This document shows positions 27,321-36,900 of a DNA stretch of 64,000 nt, in pieces. Both the position numbers and the translations under genes were made by a program. How positions within the stretch are numbered: the stretch's first letter is position 1; the number at the start of each line of letters is the position of its first letter. The DNA is from QYOJ01 sp964616825 (lineage in GTDB: Bacteria; Bacteroidota; Bacteroidia; Bacteroidales; FEN-979): the NCBI GenBank assembly GCA_964616825.1, contig CAZTSX010000002.1:62001-126000 (forward strand), given 5' to 3'. The notes beneath the pieces were generated by a model, which was not told the origin of the DNA, did no database searches, and was given only the letters and a program-made list of their open reading frames with translations.

Positions 27321-27662
27321 ATGGAAAGCACACGTCAGCAGAAAATTGCAAGACTCATACAAAAAGACCTAGGAACCATTTTTCAACAGTTGAGCCGGGA
27401 AATGTTCTCGGGAGCCATGATTACCGTAACCAAAGTCTATGTGACCAAAGATCTTTCGGTAGCAAAAGCCTATATGAGCCTTTTCGCAACGAATGATAAA
27501 GCAGACCTTATGGAATCGATAAAGGGACATAACCGGGAGATCCGGTATCGGCTGGGTCAGCGTATTAAAAACCAGTTACGGGCTGTTCCGGAATTGCATT
27601 TTTTCGAGGACAACTCCCTCGATTATATTGATAATATTGATCAGCTTTTACACGATAAATGA
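27321..27662 (+). CDS. rbfA: ribosome-binding factor A
   Basis: Small KH-like protein that binds the 30S subunit and helps 16S rRNA 5' end maturation. The 113-residue product has the family pattern: STRQQKIARLIQKDLGTIFQ near the N-terminus, then MITVTKVYVTKDLSVAKAYM and IRYRLGQRIKNQLRAVPELHF with the typical C-terminal DNSLDYIDNIDQLL. The start codon directly follows a -7 box, consistent with a leaderless transcript. It precedes a methyltransferase and a lipoprotein-release-type permease on the same strand. Confidence 0.95.
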   Translation: MESTRQQKIARLIQKDLGTIFQQLSREMFSGAMITVTKVYVTKDLSVAKAYMSLFATNDKADLMESIKGHNREIRYRLGQRIKNQLRAVPELHFFEDNSLDYIDNIDQLLHDK

Positions 27663-27676
27663 TCATCACACAGTAC

Positions 27677-27696
27677 GGACGCGGCATGCCGCGTCC
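27677..27696. repeat. perfect 20-bp GC-rich palindrome (REP-like)
   Basis: GGACGCGGCATGCCGCGTCC, fully self-complementary, between rbfA and the methyltransferase start. Similar palindromes are dispersed in many bacterial genomes. No T-tract follows, so it is not a canonical terminator. Confidence 0.6.
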
Positions 27697-27704
27697 CCAC
27701 AGCC

Positions 27705-28544
27705 ATGCAATACGACCCGATAAAACGTTCTCTGGGAGCCGCCTTCAACAAAACCCCGTTGATGCGGATTCTTTTCTACAAACTGCTGGACCTCCTCTTG
27801 CTTCGCACCTGGCATGTCAGAAAAGCTATCCGCCACTGGCATCGAGCATCGAGTATCGAGCATCCAGGATCCAGCATCCGGCATCCGGCATCGAAGTTTC
27901 TTGACGCCGGTTCAGGTTTTGGACAGTACACCTATTACCTGTCAGGATTAGGGAAGAACATCCATATAGATGCCATCGATGTGAAACAAGAGCAGATTGC
28001 GGATTGTAAACGGTTTTTTTCACAGATAGGCAGAGAGAATGTAACGTTTGACGTGGCGGACCTGACTGCATACAGGAAACCGGAAGCCTACGATCTGATC
28101 CTATCAGTCGATGTGATGGAACATATCATGGAAGATGAATTGGTCTTCCGGAACTTTCATGAATCGCTCAAACCGGGAGGAATGGTTCTGATCTCCACCC
28201 CATCTGACCAGGGGGGATCTGAAGTTCATAACCACGATCAGGATAGTTCATTTATCGATGAGCATGTGCGGGATGGATATGGAGTAACTGATATTCAGGA
28301 GAAACTTAAGCGAGCCGGTTTTCATGAGGTGGAAGTGCATTACACCTATGGAAAACCCGGACAGATCGGCTGGAAGCTCTCAATGAAGTATCCGATCCTG
28401 ATGCTGAATGCCTCCAAAATTTTCTTCCTGCTGTTGCCGTTTTATTACATACTGACCTATCCGGCAGCCCTCATTTGTAACGCCCTGGATCTATGGCTGA
28501 AACACAAAACCGGAACCGGTTTAATCGTAAAAGCATGGAAGTAG
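27705..28544 (+). CDS. class I SAM-dependent methyltransferase
   Basis: A 279-residue protein with SAM-binding motif I LDAGSGFGQ (about residues 65-73), the acidic IDAIDVKQEQI and the post-motif LILSVDVMEHI, as in ubiquinone/menaquinone-type (Methyltransf_11) enzymes. A C-terminal hydrophobic stretch (FFLLLPFYYILTYPAALIC) suggests membrane association and perhaps a lipid or glycolipid substrate; this is inference. The linker before motif I (RASSIEHPGSSIRHPAS) is encoded by eight 7-bp repeat units. It sits between rbfA and the LolC/E-like permease and its stop is followed by an 8-bp repeat. Confidence 0.82.
   Translation: MQYDPIKRSLGAAFNKTPLMRILFYKLLDLLLLRTWHVRKAIRHWHRASSIEHPGSSIRHPASKFLDAGSGFGQYTYYLSGLGKNIHIDAIDVKQEQIADCKRFFSQIGRENVTFDVADLTAYRKPEAYDLILSVDVMEHIMEDELVFRNFHESLKPGGMVLISTPSDQGGSEVHNHDQDSSFIDEHVRDGYGVTDIQEKLKRAGFHEVEVHYTYGKPGQIGWKLSMKYPILMLNASKIFFLLLPFYYILTYPAALICNALDLWLKHKTGTGLIVKAWK
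27839..27894. repeat. 7-bp tandem repeat, 8 units, inside the methyltransferase gene
   Basis: GCATCGA, GCATCGA, GTATCGA, GCATCCA, GGATCCA, GCATCCG, GCATCCG, GCATCGA. All eight units keep the ATC core. It is 56 bp long, so it is not a multiple of three. Confidence 0.85.
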
Positions 28545-28545
28545 G

Positions 28546-28577
28546 GATGGTGAGAGGGTGACAAGGTAACAAGGTGA
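28546..28577. repeat. 8-bp tandem repeat, 4 units
   Basis: GATGGTGA, GAGGGTGA, CAAGGTAA, CAAGGTGA, beginning one base after the methyltransferase stop codon. Confidence 0.6.
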
Positions 28578-28611
28578 CAACGCAAAAAGAAATAACGAAA
28601 TTTTGGAATCC

Positions 28612-28653
28612 ATGGCAATACAATGGCAATTTATGGCAATACAATGGCAATAA
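28612..28653. repeat. ATGGCAAT repeat, two 21-bp units
   Basis: ATGGCAAT begins at 28612, 28623, 28633 and 28644 (spacings 11, 10, 11). It ends 10 bases before the TTG start of the permease gene. Related to the array at the sufS start. Confidence 0.65.
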
Positions 28654-28663
28654 TACTTAAACC

Positions 28664-29899
28664 TTGAACTTCTCCTTCTACATAGCCAAGCGGTACTTCA
28701 AATCGAAGAAATCACACAACGTGATCAATATCATCTCGATGATCTCTGTGATAGGAGTAACCATTGGCACGATGGCGCTGATCATCGTTCTCTCTGTCTT
28801 TAACGGCTTCGAGAAGCTCGTCGTTTCTCTCTTCGACTCGTTTAATCCTGATATTCAAATCACGCTCCGGGAAGGGAAAATATTTCCGGATACAGATATA
28901 CCACAGAGCCTGCTGAAGGAGATCCCGGGAGTGGTTTATCTGACGGAGGTGATGGAGGAGAATGCCTTGATGCGATACAAAGACAAACAAACCATCGTCA
29001 CATTAAAGGGAGTAGGACCCGATTTTCAACGGATGACAGGTGTCGACACCATGATGGTAGAGGGGCACTTCCTGCTCCGGAGGGAAGATAAAAATTTCGC
29101 TGTGCTGGGCTATGGTGTAGCCTACTACCTCAACGCCAATCTGGACGACTACCTCAATCCCATCACCGTATTTGTCCCTTCCCGCACGGGCCGGATTGGG
29201 GGTTCCCTGGAGCAGGCCTTCAGCCAGGAACGTATCTTTCCTGCCGGTTTTTTCTCTATCCAGCAGGACTTCGATATGAAATACGCCATCATGCCACTCA
29301 GGTTTGTCAGAAATCTGCTTGATTACACTAACGAGATCACTGCTATCGAGATCAAGCTTCAGGATGGTACTGACCACAACAAGGTACAGCAGCAGATCGA
29401 GGCTGCAGTAGGCGATAAGTTTGTTGTGAAAAACAGGTTTCAACAACAGGAACTTCTATACAACATTATGAAGTCGGAGAAATGGGCTATATTCCTTATC
29501 CTCGCATTCATTCTTCTGCTGGCTACGTTCAATGTGGTTGGCTCTCTCTCCATGTTGATCCTCGATAAGAAGAAAGATATTGCTGTTCTGCAAAGTATGG
29601 GAGCCAGCCGGAAACTGATCAAACGGATCTTCATGACTGAAGGCATGATGATCTCCTTGATCGGGGCCGTTACCGGCATGATCATTGGAGGAGTCATCTG
29701 CTGGCTTCAACAAGTCTTTGGGTTGATCCGGATGGGTGGCCCCGACAGCACCTTTGTCGTCGATAGTTATCCCGTTCAAATGCAACCTCTCGATTTCATT
29801 CTTGTCTTTTTAACAGTGGTGCTGATTGGATATCTGGCTGCCTGGTACCCGGTATATAACATCCGGAAAATCAATACGTCACTTGTTAAACTTGATTAA
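28664..29899 (+). CDS. ABC permease, LolC/LolE-like (FtsX/MacB family)
   Basis: A 411-residue inner-membrane permease: helix at about residues 22-48, a periplasmic MacB-like domain, then three C-terminal helices (FLILAFILLLATFNVVGSL, MISLIGAVTGMIIGGVICW, FILVFLTVVLIGYLAAWYPV). The FtsX-type signature DIAVLQSMGASRKLIKRIF is clear. Relatives with an ATPase partner (LolD) release outer-membrane lipoproteins; no lolD is present here, so the role is inferred. The conserved N-terminus NFSFYIAKRYFKSKKSHNVI starts at a TTG codon, with a stop just upstream and no in-frame ATG, so a TTG start is required. Confidence 0.87.
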   Translation: MNFSFYIAKRYFKSKKSHNVINIISMISVIGVTIGTMALIIVLSVFNGFEKLVVSLFDSFNPDIQITLREGKIFPDTDIPQSLLKEIPGVVYLTEVMEENALMRYKDKQTIVTLKGVGPDFQRMTGVDTMMVEGHFLLRREDKNFAVLGYGVAYYLNANLDDYLNPITVFVPSRTGRIGGSLEQAFSQERIFPAGFFSIQQDFDMKYAIMPLRFVRNLLDYTNEITAIEIKLQDGTDHNKVQQQIEAAVGDKFVVKNRFQQQELLYNIMKSEKWAIFLILAFILLLATFNVVGSLSMLILDKKKDIAVLQSMGASRKLIKRIFMTEGMMISLIGAVTGMIIGGVICWLQQVFGLIRMGGPDSTFVVDSYPVQMQPLDFILVFLTVVLIGYLAAWYPVYNIRKINTSLVKLD

Positions 29900-29970
29900 T
29901 ATATTCAATAACCAACCATTCATGGTTAATAAATGTCTGATAAATAACAGATAACATCTAACTTTTTTAA

Positions 29971-29978
29971 TAACTTTG
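29971..29978 (+). promoter_or_regulatory. -7 box of the first C25 peptidase gene
   Basis: TAACTTTG, exact TAnnTTTG match, 54 bases upstream of the ATG at 30033. Confidence 0.5.
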
Positions 29979-30032
29979 ACGTTTTTACAGATATATACAT
30001 ATATAGAAGGAACTCTGATTAAATACGAGATT

Positions 30033-33000
30033 ATGATGAACTTTCTACTCACAAGGCGTGCTGTAGCATTAATGTTGTTTTGCATGCCGTTGTTGCTTTT
30101 TGCCGGAGAGATCCGGATCAATTCCGGAAAAACAGAACTACACTTGACTACCAATACCTATCACCAGTTATCATTTACAAGCCATGTTTCCTCCATTCAG
30201 TTTCGGGATATCCAGACAAAACTGGGCGATTTTACGGAGTTGTTTGTGCTTGGCTATGGATACAGCAGTGAAATAGGTGATCCGAAACTCCCTGTAAACA
30301 GGAAGTTGATTGAGATTCCGATGGATGGAACCGTGGAGGTCCAGATCATCAACGCCGAGTTTACCGATTATTCCCTGGCAGGCTCCGGCATTAATTTCCG
30401 GATCATTCCACAGCAACCCTCTTTGAGTAAAGCGATCACCGACCCCGAAGAGATTCCTTTTGTGATCAACGATGAGAGCTATCTTAAGAATGAGTTTCTG
30501 GGTGGTCCCCTGGTGTCCGTTACCCCGGTTGGAATCATGCGTGCAGTGAACCTGGCACGACTGGATATTTCCCCTGTGAAATATAACCCGGTTACAGGAA
30601 CGTTACGAATATACAAGAATATTGAGGCAAAGATAAGCTTCACTAACGGGAATGAACAGGCTGCGATTGCCCGGAAGCAAGCGCTATTCTCACCCTATTT
30701 TGATAACATATACAACCAGCTGGCCAATTACAAACACCTCACCGACGAATTGATCACTACTGCCCCGGTGACCTATATCATTGTAGCAGATCCTATGTTT
30801 GAGGATGCCCTGCAGCCTTTTATCGACTGGAAGAGTCGCAAAGGATTCAAAGTGGTTGAAGCCTATACGGATGATCCCACAGTAGGAACCTCAACCACAT
30901 CCATCAGCAATTACCTTGAAGATTTTTATACAAACCCTCCTGCAGGATATGAACCTCAGAGTTTTATCCTCTTTGTTGGTGATGTGCCCCAAATCCCCGC
31001 ATTCAACGGAACAGCCGGAAACCACCCGACGGATCTGTACTATTGTGAATATACCGGCGATAAAATCCCCGAATGTTATTATGGACGTTTTTCAGCAAAC
31101 AACCTCGTCCAATTACAGCCTCAGATCGACAAAACACTTGAATACGAGCAGTACCTCTTCCCGGATGAAGTGTTCCTTGGTGAAGCAGTAATGGTTGCAG
31201 GATATGATGCCGGTGGCGCCGGGCTTACCTATGGAAACGGACAGATAAACTATGGAACCGAGAATTATTTCAATACCGCACACGGGATACTCTCTCACAC
31301 CTATTTACAGCCGGAACCAGGAGGAGCGAACTATTCCGCCCAGATCAAACAAAATGTTTCTGATGGGGTTACCTATGCGAACTATACAGCCCATTGCGGC
31401 ACTACAGGCTGGTCGAATCCCTCGTTTAAAATCAGCGATATTTCCAATCTGCAGAACGAAAATATGTATTGCCTGATGGTTGGGAATTGTTGCCTGAGTA
31501 ATAAATTTAGTGGGATCTGTTTGGGCGAAGAACTATTGCGTGCTGAAAATAAAGGTGCACTGGGTTATATTGGAGGAACCAATAACACCATGTGGAATGA
31601 AGATTTCTGGTGGGCGGTCGGATTTGAAGCGATCTCAACCAATCCGCCTTATAACCCCAATCACCTGGGAGCCTATGATGTGACCTTTCACGACCATGGT
31701 GAGGCTATGGAAGACTGGTTTGTAACTCAGGGCCAGATGTTCGTCGGCGGGAATCTGGCTGTGGAGCAATCCAGCACCAGTACCAGTACTAAAACCTATT
31801 ACTGGGAGATCTATCACCTGATGGGAGATCCTTCACTGATGGTTTATATGGGAATACCCCCGGAATTGACAACTGTTTACCCGAATGAACTTCTAGTCGG
31901 ATCCACCTCTGTAGATATCACAACCGAACCCTATGCTTATATCGGGCTCTCAAAAGATGGAGATACATATATCTCTTCAGCCTGCGCAGATTCCTCAGGC
32001 GATGCCACGCTTACCTTTGACGCGTTAACCGACCCCGGTTATATTGGGGTCGTTATCACCAAACAGAATTTCAAACCGCATATCGATTCCATTCAGATCA
32101 TTCCCGCGGTAGGTCCCTACGTGACATTGACCTCTTTTATCGTGAATGATTCAATAGGCGGTAATAACAACGGCAATGCCGATTTCAGTGAAGATATTCT
32201 CCTTGGCCTGGAAGTCAGCAACATTGGCGTGGAACCTGCCTTGAACGTTACAGCTACGTTAACTTCCACCGATACCAATGTTGTCATTACAAACAACAAC
32301 TGTGTCATCGACTCTATCCCGGCAGGTGGGATCACGATCTGCCCGGATGCGTTTGCATTAACTGTGAATGATTTTGTAGAGGACCAGCATGTAGTGTTCT
32401 GTGAAGTCGTCTTTGAGGACGGGAATAATACCTGGACATCTCCGCTATTACTTACCCTGAATGCACCGGTACTTGTGGTGAATAATATTACGGTAATTGA
32501 CCCGGCTCCTGGTGGGAATAATAATGGTGAGCTCGATCCGGGTGAAAATGCAATATTGCGGGTAACTACCAGAAATGAGGGCCATGCTGTTGTTGGAAAT
32601 GGGCTTGGTCACATGACCGTTCAACCGGAATCATCCCCATTTATTATTGTCAATGCACCAAATTGCCTGATAGGGGACTTCCCGCTAAATATCGATATTG
32701 AGGTTGATTTCCCTGTAGAAACCAACGGAATCACCCCGATCGGAACAATTGTCACCCTGGATTACAACGAAACTGCAGGAATGCAGAATCAATTTACTGC
32801 TCAGGAACAGTTTGCGATTGAGATTGGCGCCCTGGCTGTATTCACGATGCAAAATGGCTCTGAGAACACTTGCGGTGCACGTTTCTATGATTCTGGAGGT
32901 GAGTTTTTACCTTACAGTAACAATGAGTATTTCACCATGACATTCTTTCCGTCTACTGCCGGGGCAATGCTGAAAGTTGACTTCACAGAATTTGTTTTGG

Positions 33001-33947
33001 AACCATCGGCCAACTGTAATTATGATTATCTGGCTATTTATGACGGGAACACCACACTGGCTCCACAGATCGGAAAATTTTGCGGAACTGACTCCCCGGG
33101 CTTGATTGAATCCACAGCTGCGGATGGTTCACTAACATTTAAATTTGTTTCCGATTATTCTGAAATTTACCCTGGTTGGGAAGCTGTTATAAGTTGTGCA
33201 GGAGGTCCTCTTACACTCATGGCCAACGCATTCCCATCATCGGTTTGCCTTGGATCATCCTCCCGCCTGTCAGCAATCCCTTCAGGTGGAACAGGAACAT
33301 ATACCTACCTGTGGGAACCGGCTACCTATCTTGATGATCCAACCAGTCAGTTCCCATTATGTATACCTGACGCCAACATTACCTACACCGTAACCGTTAA
33401 TGATGGCAATGAAACCCTCGTCTCAGATCCTGTAGAAGTTACAGTTCTGCCTATACCGGATGCAGCCATAATTACTCTGAATGGAGACCTCCTTGTGTCG
33501 AGTGTCATTGACGGAAACCAATGGTATTACTATGGAGCTGTGATCCCCGGAGCCAACCAGGCTACATACCAGCCTACGCTTACAGGGGAGTATTATGTTA
33601 CAATTACCGATGAAATCACAGGGTGTGAGTCAGATCCATCCAACACCATCTACTATCTCTTTGCCTCAATCGACCAGAAGGGTGCTGAGAGATTGATACA
33701 TGTCTACCCCAACCCATTCACCGACCGGTTGAATATCACCTTTAACCTGACTGAACCCGCTGCCGTTAGAATCATTCTGACAGATTCATTTGGGAGGTTG
33801 ATCAGGGTGATGAAAGACCACTCTTCAGTTGCTGCCGGTCAGCATTCCATTACGTTGGAGAGCGGCAACATGCAGCCCGGAATGTATTACTGCCGGATCC
33901 AGACAAATGCCTATACCGTAATCCGAAAAGTTATTCTAACCAGATAA
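30033..33947 (+). CDS. gingipain-like (C25) cysteine peptidase with CUB domain, T9SS-secreted
   Basis: A 1304-residue secreted protein. Signal peptide residues 1-26 (MMNFLLTRRAVALMLF...). A propeptide is followed by a C25 catalytic domain (about 245-615) with His454 in YTAHCG and Cys487 in GNCCLSNKF; the 33-residue spacing equals that of the His211/Cys244 pair of RgpB. Two CARDB-like segments carry NNNG-type calcium-loop motifs near residues 708 and 826. A CUB-like domain spans about 938-1056 (NTCGARFYDSGG to PGWEAVISC), then an Ig/PKD-like segment and a T9SS sorting domain (IHVYPNPFTDRLNI) at the end. Translation from ATG 30033 (or 30036) is chosen; the earlier frame overlaps the -7 box. Followed 36 bases later by a second C25 gene. 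Confidence 0.88.
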   Translation: MMNFLLTRRAVALMLFCMPLLLFAGEIRINSGKTELHLTTNTYHQLSFTSHVSSIQFRDIQTKLGDFTELFVLGYGYSSEIGDPKLPVNRKLIEIPMDGTVEVQIINAEFTDYSLAGSGINFRIIPQQPSLSKAITDPEEIPFVINDESYLKNEFLGGPLVSVTPVGIMRAVNLARLDISPVKYNPVTGTLRIYKNIEAKISFTNGNEQAAIARKQALFSPYFDNIYNQLANYKHLTDELITTAPVTYIIVADPMFEDALQPFIDWKSRKGFKVVEAYTDDPTVGTSTTSISNYLEDFYTNPPAGYEPQSFILFVGDVPQIPAFNGTAGNHPTDLYYCEYTGDKIPECYYGRFSANNLVQLQPQIDKTLEYEQYLFPDEVFLGEAVMVAGYDAGGAGLTYGNGQINYGTENYFNTAHGILSHTYLQPEPGGANYSAQIKQNVSDGVTYANYTAHCGTTGWSNPSFKISDISNLQNENMYCLMVGNCCLSNKFSGICLGEELLRAENKGALGYIGGTNNTMWNEDFWWAVGFEAISTNPPYNPNHLGAYDVTFHDHGEAMEDWFVTQGQMFVGGNLAVEQSSTSTSTKTYYWEIYHLMGDPSLMVYMGIPPELTTVYPNELLVGSTSVDITTEPYAYIGLSKDGDTYISSACADSSGDATLTFDALTDPGYIGVVITKQNFKPHIDSIQIIPAVGPYVTLTSFIVNDSIGGNNNGNADFSEDILLGLEVSNIGVEPALNVTATLTSTDTNVVITNNNCVIDSIPAGGITICPDAFALTVNDFVEDQHVVFCEVVFEDGNNTWTSPLLLTLNAPVLVVNNITVIDPAPGGNNNGELDPGENAILRVTTRNEGHAVVGNGLGHMTVQPESSPFIIVNAPNCLIGDFPLNIDIEVDFPVETNGITPIGTIVTLDYNETAGMQNQFTAQEQFAIEIGALAVFTMQNGSENTCGARFYDSGGEFLPYSNNEYFTMTFFPSTAGAMLKVDFTEFVLEPSANCNYDYLAIYDGNTTLAPQIGKFCGTDSPGLIESTAADGSLTFKFVSDYSEIYPGWEAVISCAGGPLTLMANAFPSSVCLGSSSRLSAIPSGGTGTYTYLWEPATYLDDPTSQFPLCIPDANITYTVTVNDGNETLVSDPVEVTVLPIPDAAIITLNGDLLVSSVIDGNQWYYYGAVIPGANQATYQPTLTGEYYVTITDEITGCESDPSNTIYYLFASIDQKGAERLIHVYPNPFTDRLNITFNLTEPAAVRIILTDSFGRLIRVMKDHSSVAAGQHSITLESGNMQPGMYYCRIQTNAYTVIRKVILTR

Positions 33948-33983
33948 AAACAGAAACCCAATAGAATCAGAACCATCATCAAA

Positions 33984-36900
33984 ATGAAAAAGATTTTAAC
34001 AATTGTTTTCATACTGGCAATCAGCTTTGCCGGTATCAGTGCCAACTGGGTTGAGATCAATTCCGCTGATCCTGTCCCGGCAAAAACCACACTGGTCGCA
34101 TCGAACATTGATCAGTCAACCCTTACATTTACGCTGGGTGGTTTTTACCTCAATGAGGTCACAACAACCCGGGGAGATGCATTTATCCCTTATGTTGAAG
34201 AAGGCTCTTTCATGCTGGAAGCAGGATCACCCGATCTTCCGAAACTGACATCCACCCTGATCATTCCTGATCTGGCTGGTATGAAGGTAAAGATCATCTC
34301 CTCCAGCTATCAGGATTATCCCAATATGGAGATCGCTCCATCGAAAGGAAACCTATTGAGAACAGTCGATCCCGCTACGGTTCCATACACCTATGGAGAG
34401 GTGTACCAGACCAGCGAGTTTTTTCCGGGGAATCTGGCCGGAACCCGTGATCCGTTCATCGCCAGAGACCTGAGAGGGCAAACGCTGATCGTAAACCCAT
34501 TCCAGTACAATCCGGTGACTAAAACACTGCGTGTTTATCATGAGATAACAGTTGAGTTGTATAAGACAAGTGAGCTGGGAGTTAATCCGCTTACTCGAAA
34601 GAGTGAAGAGATCAGACTTAGTGAAGAGTGGATCCAAATCTACTCCAATGAGTTTGTGAATTTCGATGCGATTACCTACACACCGCTTGACGAGTATGGA
34701 AACTTACTGATCATTTGTCACGGTCCATTTATGGATGCCATGCAACCATATGTTGACTGGAAGACCTCTATTGGTTATCCTACTGAGATTATAGATGTGG
34801 CTACAATTGGTAGCACAGCAGGTGTAATCAAGGATTATATTGCAGATTATTACAATACAAATGGATTGAGTTTTGTCCTGCTGGTGGGTGATGGTCCTCA
34901 GATTCCTACCAACACAGGTGGCGGACTGGGAGGCCCGTCTGATAATGCGTATGGCTATATCGATGGAAATGATCACTACCAGGAGTTGTTTGTAGGGCGG
35001 TTTTCTGCCGAATCGATTGCCCAGGTGGAAACCCAGGTTACCCGGACAATTAATTACGAGCAGGATCCCCAGTTATTAACAGATGACTGGTACACAAGTG
35101 TCATTGGAATAGCCTCTAATCAGGGCCCGGGTGATGATGGAGAATATGATTATGTGCACGTTCGTAATATGCAGGACGATTGCCTCAATTTTACCTACAC
35201 CTGGAATCCGGAATATTTTGATGGTTCGCAGGGTGGAAATGATGCTCCCGGAAACCCATCTGCGGCCTCTGTTGGCGCTGGTGTGGATGAAGGAGCCAGC
35301 CTGATAGTCTATACCGGCCATGGAAGCAATACCACGTGGGTTACCTCCGGATTCAATAATAACAATGTTAACAACCTGACTAACCAGGATAAACTTCCCT
35401 TTATCTGGTCTGTTGCCTGTGTAAACGGGAATTTTCAGAATATCACCTGTTTCGCTGAAGCCTGGCTACGGGCTACCGATAATGGAGAACCTACCGGAGC
35501 TGTTGCTTTCCTCGGATCCACCATAAACCAGAGCTGGAATCCGCCAATGGAGGGACAGGATGAGATGGTAGACCTCCTGGTCGAAACCTATTCTGACAAT
35601 ATCAAACGCACATTTGCCGGATTATCCATCAATGGATGCTTTCAAATGAACGACACCTACGGTGGTGGAGGAGATGACATGACAGATACCTGGACAGTTT
35701 TTGGGGATCCAACGCTTTTTGTCCGGACTGATAACCCCGGAACTATGACTGTAACTCACGATCCTACATTATTTGTCGGCTCCACAACACTTGATGTTGA
35801 TTGTAATGTAGATGGTGCCAGAGCAACGGCCTCATTAAACGGATCCATTCTGGCTACTGACATTGTGACTGGTGGTGGAGTCACCCTGGTATTTCCGGCA
35901 TTAACAAATCTTTCAGATACTGTTCGCCTGGTGGTAACAGCCTTTAACTACATTCCTTACATAGCCGATATCCCGGTCATCACAGCCAACGGGCCATACA
36001 TCCAGTATATCAGTAATACGGTGAACGACCAGGGCGGGAACAGCGACCAGTTGGTAGATTATGGGGAGGATATCTTCCTGACAGTTGCATTGAAGAACCT
36101 GGGTGTGGCAGCTACCGAAAACCTCGAAGTAGAAGTGATTACAGCCCTTCCATATATCAACCAAACGGATTACACAGAGAATTACGGAGTCGTCCAGCCT
36201 GATGAGATCAAGGAGATCCCTGACGCATACTTTTTCGAAGTTTCCGGCAACATTCCCGATGGTGAAAATATTGAATTTGAGATGACTGCTATGGATGGAG
36301 CCCAAACCTGGACCTCTACATTCAACATTATAGCTCATGCTCCAAACCTGCAGCTAATTGGTAATGAGGTGCTTGATCCATCCGGCAATAATAACGGGCG
36401 CCTTGATCCTGGTGAGACTGCAGACCTGGTACTGACAATGAAAAACAACGGATCAGCTGATGCATACAACGTCGTCGGCGACCTGATCTCAATCAGTCCG
36501 TATGTGACGGTTACGTCAGATTTGAAAAACTTTGGAAACCTGGCAAGTGGCGATTCTACCTCACAAACCTATGCAGTGAATGTAGATCCGGGTGCACCAT
36601 TAGGCCAAACGGCTCCATTCCTGCTGGCAATCTCTGCCGACCGGAATCTGACATCAGTAATTACCTTTAACCTGACCATCGGAAACACACCAGTACTTGT
36701 TATCGACTTTGACGGTAACCTGAACTCAGGTCAGCATATGACAGATGCAGTATCCTCATTGGGTTTGCTGAATGATTATGATATGGCGATGCCGAATGAG
36801 ATAGAAGGCTACTCTGCTGTCTTTGTCTGTCTGGGTATTTATCCCGATAAACATATACTGACTTCCGAAGAAGGAAACCGGATAAAGAGTTTCCTGGATG

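Noticed and set aside
27839..27894. Possible CRISPR array
   Set aside because: Units are 7 bp, contiguous and without unique spacers. None of the other arrays has a 25-40 bp repeat/spacer pattern and no cas gene is present.
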